Part shown: piece after piece, positions 26,103-35,675 of the stretch | How positions within the stretch are numbered: position 1 is the first letter of the stretch | Layout: every line of letters starts with the position of its first letter | Assembly: GCA_965215025.1 (NCBI GenBank) | Contig: CBDCCV010000001.1 | Span: 1,736,001-1,800,000 of the forward strand | Length of the DNA: 64,000 nucleotides | Origin: CBDCCV01 sp965215025 | GTDB taxonomy: Bacteria; Bacteroidota; Rhodothermia; Rhodothermales; Salinibacteraceae | Direction: 5' to 3' | Position numbers and translations under genes: made by a program | The notes under the pieces: model-generated | The model's database searches: none | What the model was told of the DNA's origin: nothing | What the model saw: the letters and a program-made list of their open reading frames with translations, nothing else

Positions 26103-26933
26103 TCAGCGCCGCGCCGTAATCTGGCTCAGGCGCTGCTGCACGCGCTCGAACGCCGGGTCCCGCAACGTGAGGTCGGCCTGGTCGTCGGGCAGCCCTTCGG
26201 CGCGGTCCTCGGCGGCTTGGATGCGCTCCTCGGTGAGCGGGTGCGTGGAGAAGAACTGCTCCACGGCGTTGGGCCGATCCTTGCGCGCGGCGAGCATCTT
26301 CTCGAACATGGCGGCCATCGCTTCGGGCCGGTAGCCGGCGTCGCGCATGTAGCGCACGCCCAGCCTGTCGGCCTCGCGCTCGTCGTCGCGGCTGAACTTC
26401 GCCATCGTCGTGCGCCCGACGAGGTCGGCGGCGATGCGTTCCAAGAGGCCGGAGTCGCCGCCGACGACGAGTTGCAGCAGCGCGTTGATGCCGTAGCTTT
26501 GCGTGAGGCGCTCGGTGGCGTGGCGGGCTGTGCCGTGAGCCACCTCGTGCGCCATCACGCCGGCCAGCTCCGCCGCGTTGCCCGCCGCTTCGATCAGCCC
26601 CGTGTGCACGTAGATGTGCCCGCCCGGAATGGCGAAGGCGTTGATCGAGGGGTTGGCGACGACGTGGAACTGCCACGCCCGATCCGCAAGCTCGGTCTCG
26701 CCGGTGATCTGCCGGCCCATCTCGTTCACGTAGGCGAGCACCTCGGGGTCCTGGACGAGCGGTGCCTGCCGGGCGATCTCCTGCGAAAGCTCCTGGCCCA
26801 TCTCCCATTCCTTGTCGAGGGAGATCAGGTTGATGTCGCCGCGGTTGACGCTGTCGGAGTCGCATGTGCAGCCCCCCAGGAGAAGCGCGGGGAGGAGCAG
26901 CGCAGCGAGGGCGGCGAAGCGAGAGCGCGGCAT
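26103..26933 (-). CDS. M48-family metallopeptidase lipoprotein
   Basis: This 276-residue protein has a lipoprotein signal (LLLGGC, Cys22). The peptidase domain has the zinc motif HEVAHG, the GGHIYVHTGL strand before it and EREADRLG about 60 residues after, giving the third zinc ligand. This is the BepA/Oma1-like type that handles misassembled outer-membrane proteins in the periplasm. No TPR tail is present, so it is the short form. It is divergent from the TauE/SafE gene (174-bp gap). Confidence 0.94.
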   Translation of the reverse strand: MPRSRFAALAALLLPALLLGGCTCDSDSVNRGDINLISLDKEWEMGQELSQEIARQAPLVQDPEVLAYVNEMGRQITGETELADRAWQFHVVANPSINAFAIPGGHIYVHTGLIEAAGNAAELAGVMAHEVAHGTARHATERLTQSYGINALLQLVVGGDSGLLERIAADLVGRTTMAKFSRDDEREADRLGVRYMRDAGYRPEAMAAMFEKMLAARKDRPNAVEQFFSTHPLTEERIQAAEDRAEGLPDDQADLTLRDPAFERVQQRLSQITARR

Positions 26934-27107
26934 GGCGGGCGGTTTCTTTGGGAGAAAGCGTGCTCAACGCTTCTCAGCGGCGGAGGGGTCCGGCGCGGCG
27001 CTTGGCGTCAACACGTTGTTGCAGGCGTGCCGCGTGCCGCTCGCTCCTCGCGCGCGCGGTGGCTATCTTCAGCGCGGCAAGAACGGCGAACGCAAACGGC
27101 GTGGCGC

Positions 27108-27953
27108 ATGGAAATCGAATGGATGCAGATCGGGGTGCTCGCGGGCGCGGGGCTGGCGGCGGGGTTCGTCGCCGGGCTGATCGGGCTGGGCGGAGGCGTC
27201 GTGTTCACGCCCGTGCTCCTCGTCTACTTCCGCGGGCTGGGCGTCTCGGCCGAGCTGGCGCCGAAGCTCACCATCGGGACGAGCCTCTTGTGCACGCTCG
27301 TGGCGGCGCTGGCGAGCGCGTTTTTCCAGCTCCGGCGGGGGGCGGTGCTGCGGCGCGTAGCTTGGAGCGTCGGCCCGGCGAGCGCCGTGGCCGTTTTCCT
27401 GATGACGCTCCTGGTGACGACGCGGCCGTGGTACGACGCCACGGTGTTCCAGGTCGTCTTCGCCCTCCTGCTTCTCGGCGTCGTAGGACGGATGGTGCTC
27501 TCGAAGAAGAGCACCTCGGCAGAGGAAGCGGGCAGCGAGGGCGAGCGCGACTGGAGCCGGGGGCGGCTGGCGGGGATCGGCGCGGCGGCGGGCGTGGTGG
27601 CCTCGGCGGCGGGCGTGGGCGGCGGCGTCGTGCTCGTCCCGGCCTACAACCGCGTCGTGCGCCTGCCGATGCACGAGGCCGTGGGCACGTCGAGCGCCAC
27701 GATTGTGCTTATTTCGCTGGCCGGCATTTTTAGCTACGCCGCGCTGGGCTGGAACGCCGAGGTGCCTTTTTCCACCGCCGTCGGCTACGTGGACGTGGGG
27801 CGGGGGCTGCTCCTGGCCGTGCCGTCGGTCTTCACCGCGCGCCTCGGCGTGGCCGCCGCGCATCGCATCCGTACGCGCCCGCTTCAACTCGTCTTCGCCG
27901 CTGTGGCGCTCTTCGTGGCCGGGCGGATGCTTTATGGCGCGCTCGGCGGCTGA
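27108..27953 (+). CDS. TauE/SafE-family sulfite exporter-like permease
   Basis: This 281-residue protein (ATG at 27108, MEIEWMQIG) has about eight transmembrane helices and two copies of the family signature: GLIGLGGGVVFTPVL near the N-terminus and GVGGGVVLVPAYN in the second half. Members export sulfite, sulfoacetate or other small anions; the substrate is unknown here. The 3' end overlaps the converging sensor-phosphatase gene by 22 bp (27932-27953). In-frame sequence upstream of 27108 is antisense to the M48 gene and is not coding. Confidence 0.92.
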   Translation: MEIEWMQIGVLAGAGLAAGFVAGLIGLGGGVVFTPVLLVYFRGLGVSAELAPKLTIGTSLLCTLVAALASAFFQLRRGAVLRRVAWSVGPASAVAVFLMTLLVTTRPWYDATVFQVVFALLLLGVVGRMVLSKKSTSAEEAGSEGERDWSRGRLAGIGAAAGVVASAAGVGGGVVLVPAYNRVVRLPMHEAVGTSSATIVLISLAGIFSYAALGWNAEVPFSTAVGYVDVGRGLLLAVPSVFTARLGVAAAHRIRTRPLQLVFAAVALFVAGRMLYGALGG

Positions 27954-30900
27954 TGACCGCTTCGCTTCATCTGCAGCACGACGAAGGTGAGGTCGTCGTT
28001 TGGAGGCCGCCCATCGGCCCATCGCTCGCTCTCCTCGGCGAAGCGCTGCGTGATCTCTTCAGGCGTGCCCGGCGCGGCGTCTTTGAGCACGGCGCGGGCG
28101 CGGTCGTAACCCAGCATCCGGCCTTCGGGGTTGAACGTCTCGGCGAAGCCGTCCGTCATGAGCAGCATCGTGTCGCCGGGGGCGAGGGCTGCGGCGGTTT
28201 TCCGGTAGCGGAAGCCGGGCACGCTGCCCAGCGGGGCGCCTTTGAGTGGGACCTCGTCCACACGGCCTGTGGCGGCGCGGTGAATGAGCGCCGGCGGCAG
28301 CCCGGCTCCAACAAGCTCAAGGCGGCCGCTCTCGAAGCGCGCCAGCGCCACAGCCATGTAAAGCCGCCGCAGCCCCAGCCCGCGAATGGCGCGCGTGGCG
28401 CGCTCGAGAATCTGCACGAGGTCGGCCTCGCCGGCGAGGCTGTTGAAAAGACTTTTCGTGGCGGTGACCATCGTGCCGGCGCGCACGCCGTGTCCCGTGG
28501 CGTCGCCGATGACGACGGTGAGCGCGCCGCCCGGGCCGGTGGCGAAGTCGTAGTAGTCGCCGCCGACCTCGGTGGCCGTGTGCATGTAGGCGGCGATGGC
28601 GAGGTGCGGGTGGTCGGGGACGGCCTTGGGGAGCATCGAGAGCTGGAGCTGGCGCGCTTCCTCCAGCTCGCGCGTCTTGCGGGCGTTCTCGGCCTCGGCG
28701 GCGCGGGCCTTGAGTTCGGCCTCGCGGATGAGCGCCTTTTCGCGCTCGCGCTGGATGAGGCGCCGCCGCTGGACGCGGTCCACCACGAAGACGCCGGCAG
28801 CCAGGACCAGCCCGTAGGCGCCGTAGGCCCACCACGTGCGCCACCACGGCGGGCGGATGGTAAAGGCCAGCGCGGCGCCTTCTTCGCTCCACACGCCGTC
28901 GCGGTTGGCGGCGCGCACGCGGAAGACGTAGTCGCCGGGGTCGAGGTTAGTGTAGATGGCCGTGCGTTGCGTCCCGGCCTGTCGCCAGTCCTTGTCGTAG
29001 TTCTCCAGAAGATAGGCGTACTGGTTGCGCTCCGGCGCGGCGTAGTGCAGCCCCACGTAATCAAAGGAGAGGTCGTTGAAGTCGTACGGCAGCGCCACGG
29101 AGTCCGGCGCGTCGCCCAAGAGACGCCGCGACGAATCCGGCTCGGCGGCTTCCTGGCTGCGGATGGTGAAATCCGTGAGCACGACCTGCGGCGGCGTGGT
29201 GTTGTCCTCCACTTTCTGCGGATCGAACGCATTAAAGCCGTTGACCCCGCCGAAGTAGAGCGTGCCGCTCTGCCCTTTGTGATAGGCGCCCATGTTGAAC
29301 TCCTTCGACTGCACGCCGCGGTCCACGTCGTAGCTGCGGAAGGTTTCCTCGGCGGGGTCGAACTTCACCAGCCCGGCGCCCTGCGTGCTGAGCCAGAGCG
29401 CCCCCTCCGGCCCTTCCAAGATGCCAATGACGGTGTTGGAAGGAAGGCCGCTGTTGTGCTCGGTGTAGCGCGTGAACGTCTCCACCGGAGGGTCGAAGCG
29501 GTTGAGGCCGCCGCCGTAGGTGCCCACCCAAAGCGCGCCGCCCATGTCCTCGCGCACGGCCAGCACGATGTTGTTGCTCAGGCTGCGCGGGTCGCCGGGG
29601 TCGTGACGGTAGCGCGTGAACGTCCCCGTCTCCCGATTGAAGCGGCTCAGGCCGGCGCCCGACGTGCCGGCCCAGAGCGTGCCCGCCCGGTCAACGTAGA
29701 GGACGGACACGTTGTCGCTGCCGAGCGTGGTTGAGTCTTTCGGACTGTGCCGGTAGTGCGTGAACCGGCCGGTTTCGGGATCGAGGCGGCTCAGGCCGCG
29801 CTGGTACGTCCCGACCCAGAGCGAGCCGTCAGGGTCCTCGGCCAGGTTTCGGACGAAGTCGCCGCCGAGGGTGGTCGAGTCCTTCGGGTCGTGTCGGTAC
29901 GCGGTGAACGCCTCGGTCTCCGGATTGAAGCGGTGGAGGCCGCCGCCCATCGTGCCCACCCAGAGCCGCCCGGCGTCGTCTTCGAGGACGGCGTGGACGG
30001 CATTGCTGCGGAGGCTGTCAGGATGATCGGCGGCCCGGTAGCGGACAAACGCTTCCGCGCCGGCGTCGAGGCGGCTCAGCCCCTCGGCCGTGCCGATCCA
30101 GAGCGTGCCGGCACGGTCCTCGTGGATGGCCCAGACGAAGTCGCTGCTCAGGCTGGCCGGGTCGTCGGGGCGGTGCTGGTAATGCGCGAAGGTCTGCCCG
30201 TCGCGGTCGGAGCGGCTCAGGCCCCGATCTGCCGTGCCGACCCACAGGACGCCGGAGTGGTCTTCGTGGAGCGCGGTGATGTGGTCGCTGCTCACGCTGG
30301 CCGGATCGCTCGCCTCGTGTGGGTAATGCGCAAGCTGCTCCGTGGGCAGGTCGAAGCGGAAGAGGCCGCGCCGCACCGTGCCGATCCAGAGCACGTCGTC
30401 TGCGGCGGCGAGCGAGCGCGCGTAGCCCGCGACGCCCTCGACCGGGGCGCACAGGTCCGAGCGGTAGTCGAGCCGGCACACGCCCTCATCCGTGCCGACC
30501 CAGAGCGCCTTGCCGCCTGTGGCCTCGGCGAGAGCGAGGATGGTAGAGCCGGGGATCGCCTCCGAATCACCAGTATCACGCGAGTAGCGCTCCAGCCGGC
30601 CGGTCCACGGGTCGAACCGGTAGAGGCCCTTTTTGCGCGTGCCCACCCACAGCCTCCCGTCGGCGTCGGTGTGGAGCGCGGTGACGGTGGCCTCGTTCAG
30701 CGGCGGGGGTTGCTCCGCGTGATAGACCGGGCGGGAGAACGCGCCGGCGGGCGGATCGAAGCGGTAGAGGCCGTCGCCCAATCCGCCGATCCAGAGCGTG
30801 CCGCCGGGACCCTCGGCGATGGCCGTGACCATCTCCTCGCCCCTGTCGCCGGCGCCCGCCGCGCCGGGCCGGTGGAACGCGGCGAAGGTCTGCGTGCGAC

Positions 30901-31252
30901 GGTCGAAGCGGTTCAGGCCCTCGGCCGTGCCGATCCAGAGCGTGCCGCCGGCGTCTTCGTAGAGCGCCGTGATGATGTTGCTGCTGAGGCTGCCCGCGCT
31001 GCCGGGGTTGTGCTTGTAGACGGTGAAGGCATAGCCGTCGTAGCGGTTCAGCCCGTCCTGCGTGCCGATCCACAAAAAACCCTGCCGGTCCTGAAGGATC
31101 GCCTCGACCGAGACCTGCGAGAGGCCTTCGTTGAGCGAGATGTGCTCGAAGACGAGGCGCTCGGGCACAGCGTCGTCCTGCTCCCGGAGCGCGGCCGGGG
31201 CCGCCGCACCGAGCGCGATAAGCAGAGAGAGGAGGACGAGCGCTCGCTTCAT
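27932..31252 (-). CDS. Two-component-type beta-propeller sensor with SpoIIE phosphatase output
   Basis: This 1106-residue protein starts with a signal peptide. About a dozen Reg_prop repeats follow (patterns such as GTLWIGT, GLNRFD and SLSSNIITAL), filling residues about 35-640 as two propellers. A Y_Y_Y domain follows (about 690-755, YAYLLENYDKDWRQAG), then one transmembrane helix (WAYGAYGLVLAAGVFVV), a coiled coil (about 790-845) and a PP2C/SpoIIE phosphatase domain (about 855-1100: EVGGDYYDF, GDATGHGVRAG, LLMTDGFAE). It probably senses an outside signal and dephosphorylates an anti-sigma antagonist, a variant of hybrid HTCS proteins with a phosphatase instead of a kinase. No partner-switch genes are adjacent. 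Confidence 0.93.
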   Translation of the reverse strand: MKRALVLLSLLIALGAAAPAALREQDDAVPERLVFEHISLNEGLSQVSVEAILQDRQGFLWIGTQDGLNRYDGYAFTVYKHNPGSAGSLSSNIITALYEDAGGTLWIGTAEGLNRFDRRTQTFAAFHRPGAAGAGDRGEEMVTAIAEGPGGTLWIGGLGDGLYRFDPPAGAFSRPVYHAEQPPPLNEATVTALHTDADGRLWVGTRKKGLYRFDPWTGRLERYSRDTGDSEAIPGSTILALAEATGGKALWVGTDEGVCRLDYRSDLCAPVEGVAGYARSLAAADDVLWIGTVRRGLFRFDLPTEQLAHYPHEASDPASVSSDHITALHEDHSGVLWVGTADRGLSRSDRDGQTFAHYQHRPDDPASLSSDFVWAIHEDRAGTLWIGTAEGLSRLDAGAEAFVRYRAADHPDSLRSNAVHAVLEDDAGRLWVGTMGGGLHRFNPETEAFTAYRHDPKDSTTLGGDFVRNLAEDPDGSLWVGTYQRGLSRLDPETGRFTHYRHSPKDSTTLGSDNVSVLYVDRAGTLWAGTSGAGLSRFNRETGTFTRYRHDPGDPRSLSNNIVLAVREDMGGALWVGTYGGGLNRFDPPVETFTRYTEHNSGLPSNTVIGILEGPEGALWLSTQGAGLVKFDPAEETFRSYDVDRGVQSKEFNMGAYHKGQSGTLYFGGVNGFNAFDPQKVEDNTTPPQVVLTDFTIRSQEAAEPDSSRRLLGDAPDSVALPYDFNDLSFDYVGLHYAAPERNQYAYLLENYDKDWRQAGTQRTAIYTNLDPGDYVFRVRAANRDGVWSEEGAALAFTIRPPWWRTWWAYGAYGLVLAAGVFVVDRVQRRRLIQREREKALIREAELKARAAEAENARKTRELEEARQLQLSMLPKAVPDHPHLAIAAYMHTATEVGGDYYDFATGPGGALTVVIGDATGHGVRAGTMVTATKSLFNSLAGEADLVQILERATRAIRGLGLRRLYMAVALARFESGRLELVGAGLPPALIHRAATGRVDEVPLKGAPLGSVPGFRYRKTAAALAPGDTMLLMTDGFAETFNPEGRMLGYDRARAVLKDAAPGTPEEITQRFAEESERWADGRPPNDDLTFVVLQMKRSGHQPPSAP

Positions 31253-31380
31253 GACGATCTTTCGTTGGCCGCGCAGAGCCGGGCGCCCGGACGGACGCCC
31301 CGCGAAGAGACCCTACGTGCGAAGAGCGCTTTTTGTGACAGGACAGCTGCTAAAAAAATTGCATCCCCGCGCCGACCAAG

Positions 31381-31414
31381 AAAAAAGCGGCGAGGCCTCG
31401 AAAGACCCCGCCGC
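31381..31414 (-). terminator. Rho-independent terminator of the dodecin gene
   Basis: On the minus strand a GCGGCGGGG/CCTCGCCGC stem (one G-U pair) with a short loop is followed by TTTTTT (complement of 31381-31386). It lies 30 bp past the dodecin stop. Confidence 0.88.
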
Positions 31415-31443
31415 CTGGCGTGCGTTGCGCGATGGGGCGAAAC

Positions 31444-31659
31444 TTAGCCCATGTCGCTGCCTTCGTCTACGAGGAACGTGATCTTCGTGTTGACGCGGTA
31501 GCCGGTTAGGTTCCCGTTCTCGATGACGCCCTCGAAGTCCTTGACGTAGACGCCTTTAATGTTGCGCACGGAGCGGCCGGCGCCTTGCACGGCGGCCTCG
31601 ACGGCGTTCTCGATGGTGTCGCCTTGCGCTTCGACTTCGATGATCTTGGCAATAGCCAT
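31444..31659 (-). CDS. Dodecin-family flavin-binding protein
   Basis: This 71-residue protein (ATG at 31659) has the full dodecin pattern: MAIAKIIEVEAQ, a central helix with ENAVEAAVQGA, then VRNIKGVYVKDFEGVIENG and TGYRVNTKITFLV. Dodecins form hollow dodecamers that store flavins in the cytoplasm. It is a single-gene unit with its own terminator 30 bp downstream; AGAGGA before the start may serve as a ribosome site. The long upstream in-frame extension is antisense to the methyltransferase gene and is not coding. Confidence 0.95.
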   Translation of the reverse strand: MAIAKIIEVEAQGDTIENAVEAAVQGAGRSVRNIKGVYVKDFEGVIENGNLTGYRVNTKITFLVDEGSDMG

Positions 31660-31785
31660 AACAGGGTCCTCTTGGTGAAAAGGGTGGTTGAGTGATGCCC
31701 TTACGTTAGCGGAGGCCGTTCCGCTAAAGCAAGCCGGCGGCCCATCGCGCGCGTAATCTCTCTGCAAAAGTCTGCCCCGCACGCC

Positions 31786-32412
31786 ATGAGCGGCCCTCTG
31801 TACCAACGCTTTTTCGCACGGCTTCTGGCCCTTGGCGATGGCGAGCAGGAAGCGCTCTACGGCGCGCGCAAGGACGCGCTCTTCGCCGGCCTTGAAGGCG
31901 CCGTGCTGGAGATCGGTCCCGGCACGGGTGTCAACTTTGCGCACTACCCGCCGGGCCTCCGCTGGATCGGGGCCGAGCCGAACCCGCACATGCACCCCTA
32001 CCTCCGCAAAAAGGCCGCCGCGTGCGGGGTGGAGATCGACCTGCGCGCAGCCTCCATCGAGAAGCTGGATCTCGAAGACGAGAGCGTGGACGCGGTGGTG
32101 AGCACGCTCGTCCTCTGCTCCGTGGCGGATGTGGAAAAGGCGCTCGCCGAGATCCGCCGCCTGCTGAGGCCGGGCGGGCGCTTCCTCTTCATCGAGCACG
32201 TGGCCGCGCCGAGGGGCACGCCAAGGCGCTGCGCCCAGCGCCTGGTCAAGCCCCTGTGGCGCCCGCTGGCCGACGGCTGCCGCCCCGACCGCGAGACGGG
32301 CCGCCTCATCCGCGCTGCCGGCTTCGCCGAGGTGGAGATGGAGCGCTTCCGCCCCGACGGGCTGGCGTTCACGCCCATCACGCCGCACATCATCGGCACG
32401 GCGCTGAGGTGA
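31786..32412 (+). CDS. Class I SAM-dependent methyltransferase (METTL7-like)
   Basis: This 208-residue protein has the SAM-binding motif I VLEIGPGTGVNF, an acidic residue at the end of strand 2 in GAEPNPHM, and VDAVVSTLVLCSV and LRPGGRFLFIEHV as motifs IV and V. The spacing matches the UbiE/METTL7 thiol- or lipid-methyltransferase branch. The substrate is unknown. It stands alone between divergent dodecin (126-bp gap) and the propeller lipoprotein gene. Confidence 0.9.
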   Translation: MSGPLYQRFFARLLALGDGEQEALYGARKDALFAGLEGAVLEIGPGTGVNFAHYPPGLRWIGAEPNPHMHPYLRKKAAACGVEIDLRAASIEKLDLEDESVDAVVSTLVLCSVADVEKALAEIRRLLRPGGRFLFIEHVAAPRGTPRRCAQRLVKPLWRPLADGCRPDRETGRLIRAAGFAEVEMERFRPDGLAFTPITPHIIGTALR

Positions 32413-32585
32413 TGCGCTGGGCGCCGCCGTTTTCTACATTGGACCCCCGTGTTTTTGAGAAGAGCCGGCCGATGCCCTGCGCCTCGGCGAGCGGCGCGGA
32501 CGCTGAGGCGGCAGGCAGATGCTGCTGAACGGGCCAAAAAGGAGCACGCCGAAGAACGAGAGCTGAAACCCCAAGGCGCAGAACG

Positions 32586-33650
32586 TTGAAATCCACCACC
32601 CCCATTTTCCTTGCCGCGCTCCTCGTCGTCTTCGCCGGCTGCCTGCCCTCGTCCTGCGGGCGCGGCGGGGCCGAGGCGCTCTTCCCCGCCGATTCGCTCT
32701 CGCGCCAACTCGCCGCCGAGGTGCCTGTGGACACGCTCCGCCGCGTCTGGCGCACAGGCGGCTCCGAGGCGCATCCGCTCCAGTTCCCGCGCACGGTGCT
32801 TTTCGGGGAAGAAGGCGAGGTCTACGTCAGCGACGCCGAGCGGAACAGCGTATTCGTCTTCGCGGAGGAAGGCGAGCTTGTGCGCGAGGTAGCGTTGCCG
32901 TCCTTCGAGGTGCCGTACCTGGCCGGGCGCCGGGGCGACACGCTCCTCGTGCTGAGTCCGTTCGAGCGGCGGATTGACTTCGTGCTCGGCGCCGCGCGCG
33001 TGGGCGGGATGCGGCTGCCCGTCGAGCTGCCCGAGGCGCCGCTCGTGTGGGCCACGGCGTCGGACGCAAGCGTCTACGTCAAGGTGCTGAGCGAGGGCGC
33101 GGAGGGCTTCGTCGCGCGGGTAGATCGCCGGGGGGCCGTCACGGCGCAGCAGGCGCTGCCGGGGCCGGTCGTGCGACGGGCTGGGCCGCTGCGCCTCTGG
33201 GGCGACTCGCTCTTGAGCCTTTCCGGCTACCGCCCCGTCGTGGACGTGCTGCCGGCGGGCGCGGACTTCGACACGGCGCCGCTTGATACGATGGCGCTCC
33301 AGGGCTTCGACTCGCCCATGCTCGCGCGCAGCCGCGCCTTTGCCGTGGGTGAGATCACGCGCCCGCCGCTCCTCCTCGAATCGGCGGCGCCGGCGGCCGG
33401 CCGCCTCTTCGTGCTCAACCTGCGCCCCGGCTGGCTGCGCATCGATGTGTTTGACCACAGCGGGCGCCTCACGGCGCGCCTCACGCAGCCCGATCCCGCG
33501 TACGGGCAAGACTTTTACCCGCGCGACCTGGCCGTGCGCCAAAACGCGGACGGCAGCTACGCCCTCGCCGTCGTCTTCACCGAGCCGGCGCCGCTCGTGG
33601 TGCGCTATCGCTGGCAGCCGGGTGCGCGAGCAGGCCTGGCCGGGCGGTAG
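32586..33650 (+). CDS. 6-bladed beta-propeller-like lipoprotein
   Basis: This 354-residue protein probably starts at a TTG (MKSTTPIF). It has a lipoprotein signal (VFAGC, Cys19), then a repeated beta pattern: FPRTVLFGEEGEVYVSDAERNSVFVF is one NHL-like blade, and similar ones follow. It resembles Bacteroidota '6-bladed beta-propeller' lipoproteins that sit in the periplasm or outer membrane. A ligand cannot be assigned. It may be transcribed with the AAA ATPase gene 150 bp downstream. Confidence 0.7.
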   Translation: MKSTTPIFLAALLVVFAGCLPSSCGRGGAEALFPADSLSRQLAAEVPVDTLRRVWRTGGSEAHPLQFPRTVLFGEEGEVYVSDAERNSVFVFAEEGELVREVALPSFEVPYLAGRRGDTLLVLSPFERRIDFVLGAARVGGMRLPVELPEAPLVWATASDASVYVKVLSEGAEGFVARVDRRGAVTAQQALPGPVVRRAGPLRLWGDSLLSLSGYRPVVDVLPAGADFDTAPLDTMALQGFDSPMLARSRAFAVGEITRPPLLLESAAPAAGRLFVLNLRPGWLRIDVFDHSGRLTARLTQPDPAYGQDFYPRDLAVRQNADGSYALAVVFTEPAPLVVRYRWQPGARAGLAGR

Positions 33651-33800
33651 CCTCACAGGGTGCAGGACGATGTACGAACACCGGCCACGAACGTCGTCCG
33701 TCGTCACTCGTCCGTCGTCCCAAAGGGGAACAGCGCGCTCGAAGCCGGCGTGCCATCGCACCCTTCAGCGACGATCTTTTCGCACGAAAAAGCAGGCGGC

Positions 33801-35336
33801 ATGGCAACGCAGTGGACCGACCTCCGCACCCTCGGCGCGCTCAAAGAATCTGGCTACCAGCCGCTCTCCGTCAAAGACGAGCTTCGCAAAAACCTGATCG
33901 GGAAGCTGCGCTCCGGCGAGCAGGTCTTCCCCGGCATCCTGGGCTTTGACCGCACGGTGATCCCGCAGCTTCAAAACGCCATCCTGGGCCGGCACGACAT
34001 CATCCTCCTGGGCCTGCGCGGCCAGGCCAAAAGCCGCCTCATCCGGATGCTGCCGGGCCTCTTGGACGAGCACATCCCCGTCGTCGAAGGCGCCGAGCTG
34101 AACGACAACCCGTTCAGTCCCGTCTCCAAAGGCGCTCGGGAAACGCTCGAAGAGGCCGGCGATGAGACGCCCATCGCCTGGATGCATCGCTCCGAGCGCT
34201 ACGGCGAGAAGCTCGCCACGCCGGACACCACCATCGCCGACCTCATCGGCGACATCGACCCGATCAAGGCAGCGAGCCAGCGCCTGACCTACGCCGACGA
34301 AGAAGTCATCCACTTCGGCATCATCCCGCGCACGAACCGCGGCATCTTCGCCATCAACGAGCTGCCCGATCTCCAGCCGCGCATCCAGGTCGGCCTCTTG
34401 AACATCATGGAGGAGCAGGACATCCAGATCCGCGGGTTTAACATCCGCTTCCCGCTCGACGTGATGATGATCTTCTCGGCCAACCCGGAGGACTACACCA
34501 GCCGCGGCAACCTCATCACGCCGCTCAAAGACCGCATCGACAGCCAGATCATCACGCACTACCCCAGGACGGTTGATCTGGGCATTCAGATTACCCGGCA
34601 AGAGGCGTGGCAGGACCGCAACGGACAGGCGGACGCCGGCGTGAAGGTGCACGTCCCGCACTACTTCCGCGAGATCATTGAGCAGATCGCCTTCGAGGCG
34701 CGCCAGAGCGAGTACATCGACCAGAAGAGCGGCGTCTCCGTGCGCGTGACGCGCGCGGCTTTGGAAGACCTCATCTCCGCCGCCGAGCGCCGCGCCTTGC
34801 TCAACGGCGAAAGCGAGACGACCGTACGCATGGCCGACCTCATGCACGTGGAGCCGGCCATCACCGGCAAGGTCGAACTCGTCTACGAGGGCGAGCAGGA
34901 GGGCGCGCAGAACGTGGCCTACACGCTCATCGGCCGCGCCGTCAGGACCATCTTCCTGAGCTACTTCCCCAACCCCTCGGACAAGCCCCAGGGCCGGCCG
35001 GCGTACAAAGACGTGCTGAACTGGTTCTCGAAGGGCGGCTCGGTGGAGTTGGGCCAGGACCTCTCCTTTGGCGAGTACACGAAGCGCCTGGACGCGGTCA
35101 AGGGCCTGCACGCGCTCGTGAAGAAGCACTCCAGCCCCGGCACGCCCGCCGAGACGGCCTCGATGATGGAGTTCGTCCTCGAAGCCCTGCACCAGAACTC
35201 GCTCGTGGGCAAAGACCTCTACGACGGCGAGAGCGCCTACAACGACATCATGGGGTCCATGCTCTCCTCCCTGGGTGGCGGCCCCGGCGAGGACGACGAC
35301 TTCGACGAGGACGACTTCCGCAGCCGGTATCGGTAG
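33801..35336 (+). CDS. Mg-chelatase ChlI/MoxR-like AAA+ ATPase
   Basis: This 511-residue protein (MATQWTDLR) is a AAA+ ATPase of the magnesium-chelatase branch. Its phosphate loop is GLRGQAKSR, in which the usual Gly before Lys is Ala. A hairpin/sensor region (IFAINELPDLQPRIQ, Walker B region) and MIFSANPEDYTSRG (sensor 1) follow, then a lid domain ending in an Asp/Glu tail (EDDDFDEDDF). Such proteins usually work with a VWA-domain partner; none is beside it. In-frame sequence upstream of 33801 crosses a GTCGTC repeat and is unlikely to be translated. Confidence 0.88.
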   Translation: MATQWTDLRTLGALKESGYQPLSVKDELRKNLIGKLRSGEQVFPGILGFDRTVIPQLQNAILGRHDIILLGLRGQAKSRLIRMLPGLLDEHIPVVEGAELNDNPFSPVSKGARETLEEAGDETPIAWMHRSERYGEKLATPDTTIADLIGDIDPIKAASQRLTYADEEVIHFGIIPRTNRGIFAINELPDLQPRIQVGLLNIMEEQDIQIRGFNIRFPLDVMMIFSANPEDYTSRGNLITPLKDRIDSQIITHYPRTVDLGIQITRQEAWQDRNGQADAGVKVHVPHYFREIIEQIAFEARQSEYIDQKSGVSVRVTRAALEDLISAAERRALLNGESETTVRMADLMHVEPAITGKVELVYEGEQEGAQNVAYTLIGRAVRTIFLSYFPNPSDKPQGRPAYKDVLNWFSKGGSVELGQDLSFGEYTKRLDAVKGLHALVKKHSSPGTPAETASMMEFVLEALHQNSLVGKDLYDGESAYNDIMGSMLSSLGGGPGEDDDFDEDDFRSRYR

Positions 35337-35415
35337 GGGCGAGTGGTGGATTGCGAATGGCGAACGGGGGTCTTCTGTGCGACCCTATTCGCCGTTCCCT
35401 ATTCGCTACTCGCCC
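35337..35415. repeat. 79-nt imperfect inverted repeat between convergent genes
   Basis: GGGCGAGT at 35337-35344 pairs with ACTCGCCC at 35408-35415. Inner GCGAATGGCGAACGG and CGCCGTTCCCTATTCGC segments pair partly. It fills the gap between the AAA ATPase stop and the leftward 89-residue gene and overlaps the latter's last codons. A related half-arm (CTCGCCGTTCGCCATTCCCC) appears before cas2 near 61690. It is possibly a bidirectional terminator or a dispersed MITE-like repeat. Confidence 0.5.
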
Positions 35416-35675
35416 GCAGGCACGATGCGGCCCTCGCAGGTGATGCGCTCACCAGGCCCCGGCTCCTGCGTGGGGAAGTCGCCGATCTCGACGTCCTCGC
35501 AGCCGCGCGGGACGTAGTGGTTGTGGCTGCCGTGCGGGACGGCCGTGTACGGGCTGTCGCTAAAGAGGCCGAGCGCGCTCGCCGCCGCCGCCGCGAAAAA
35601 GACGCCTACCAGGACGATGAGCGCCCAGCGCAGACCCTGCCGCAGGCGCATCCGTTTGTCTTCTCCAGAGTTCAT
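35406..35675 (-). CDS. Small single-helix membrane protein, unknown
   Basis: This 89-residue protein (ATG at 35675, MNSGEDKRMRLRQGLRW) has one transmembrane helix (ALIVLVGVFFAAAAASALG). A short exported part follows with PHGSHNHYVPRGC and an IGDFPTQEPGPGE stretch. The His/Cys pattern could bind metal but no family is recognised. The longer in-frame extension overlaps the dispersed repeat and glycosyltransferase leader, so the internal ATG is preferred. Confidence 0.65.
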   Translation of the reverse strand: MNSGEDKRMRLRQGLRWALIVLVGVFFAAAAASALGLFSDSPYTAVPHGSHNHYVPRGCEDVEIGDFPTQEPGPGERITCEGRIVPAGE

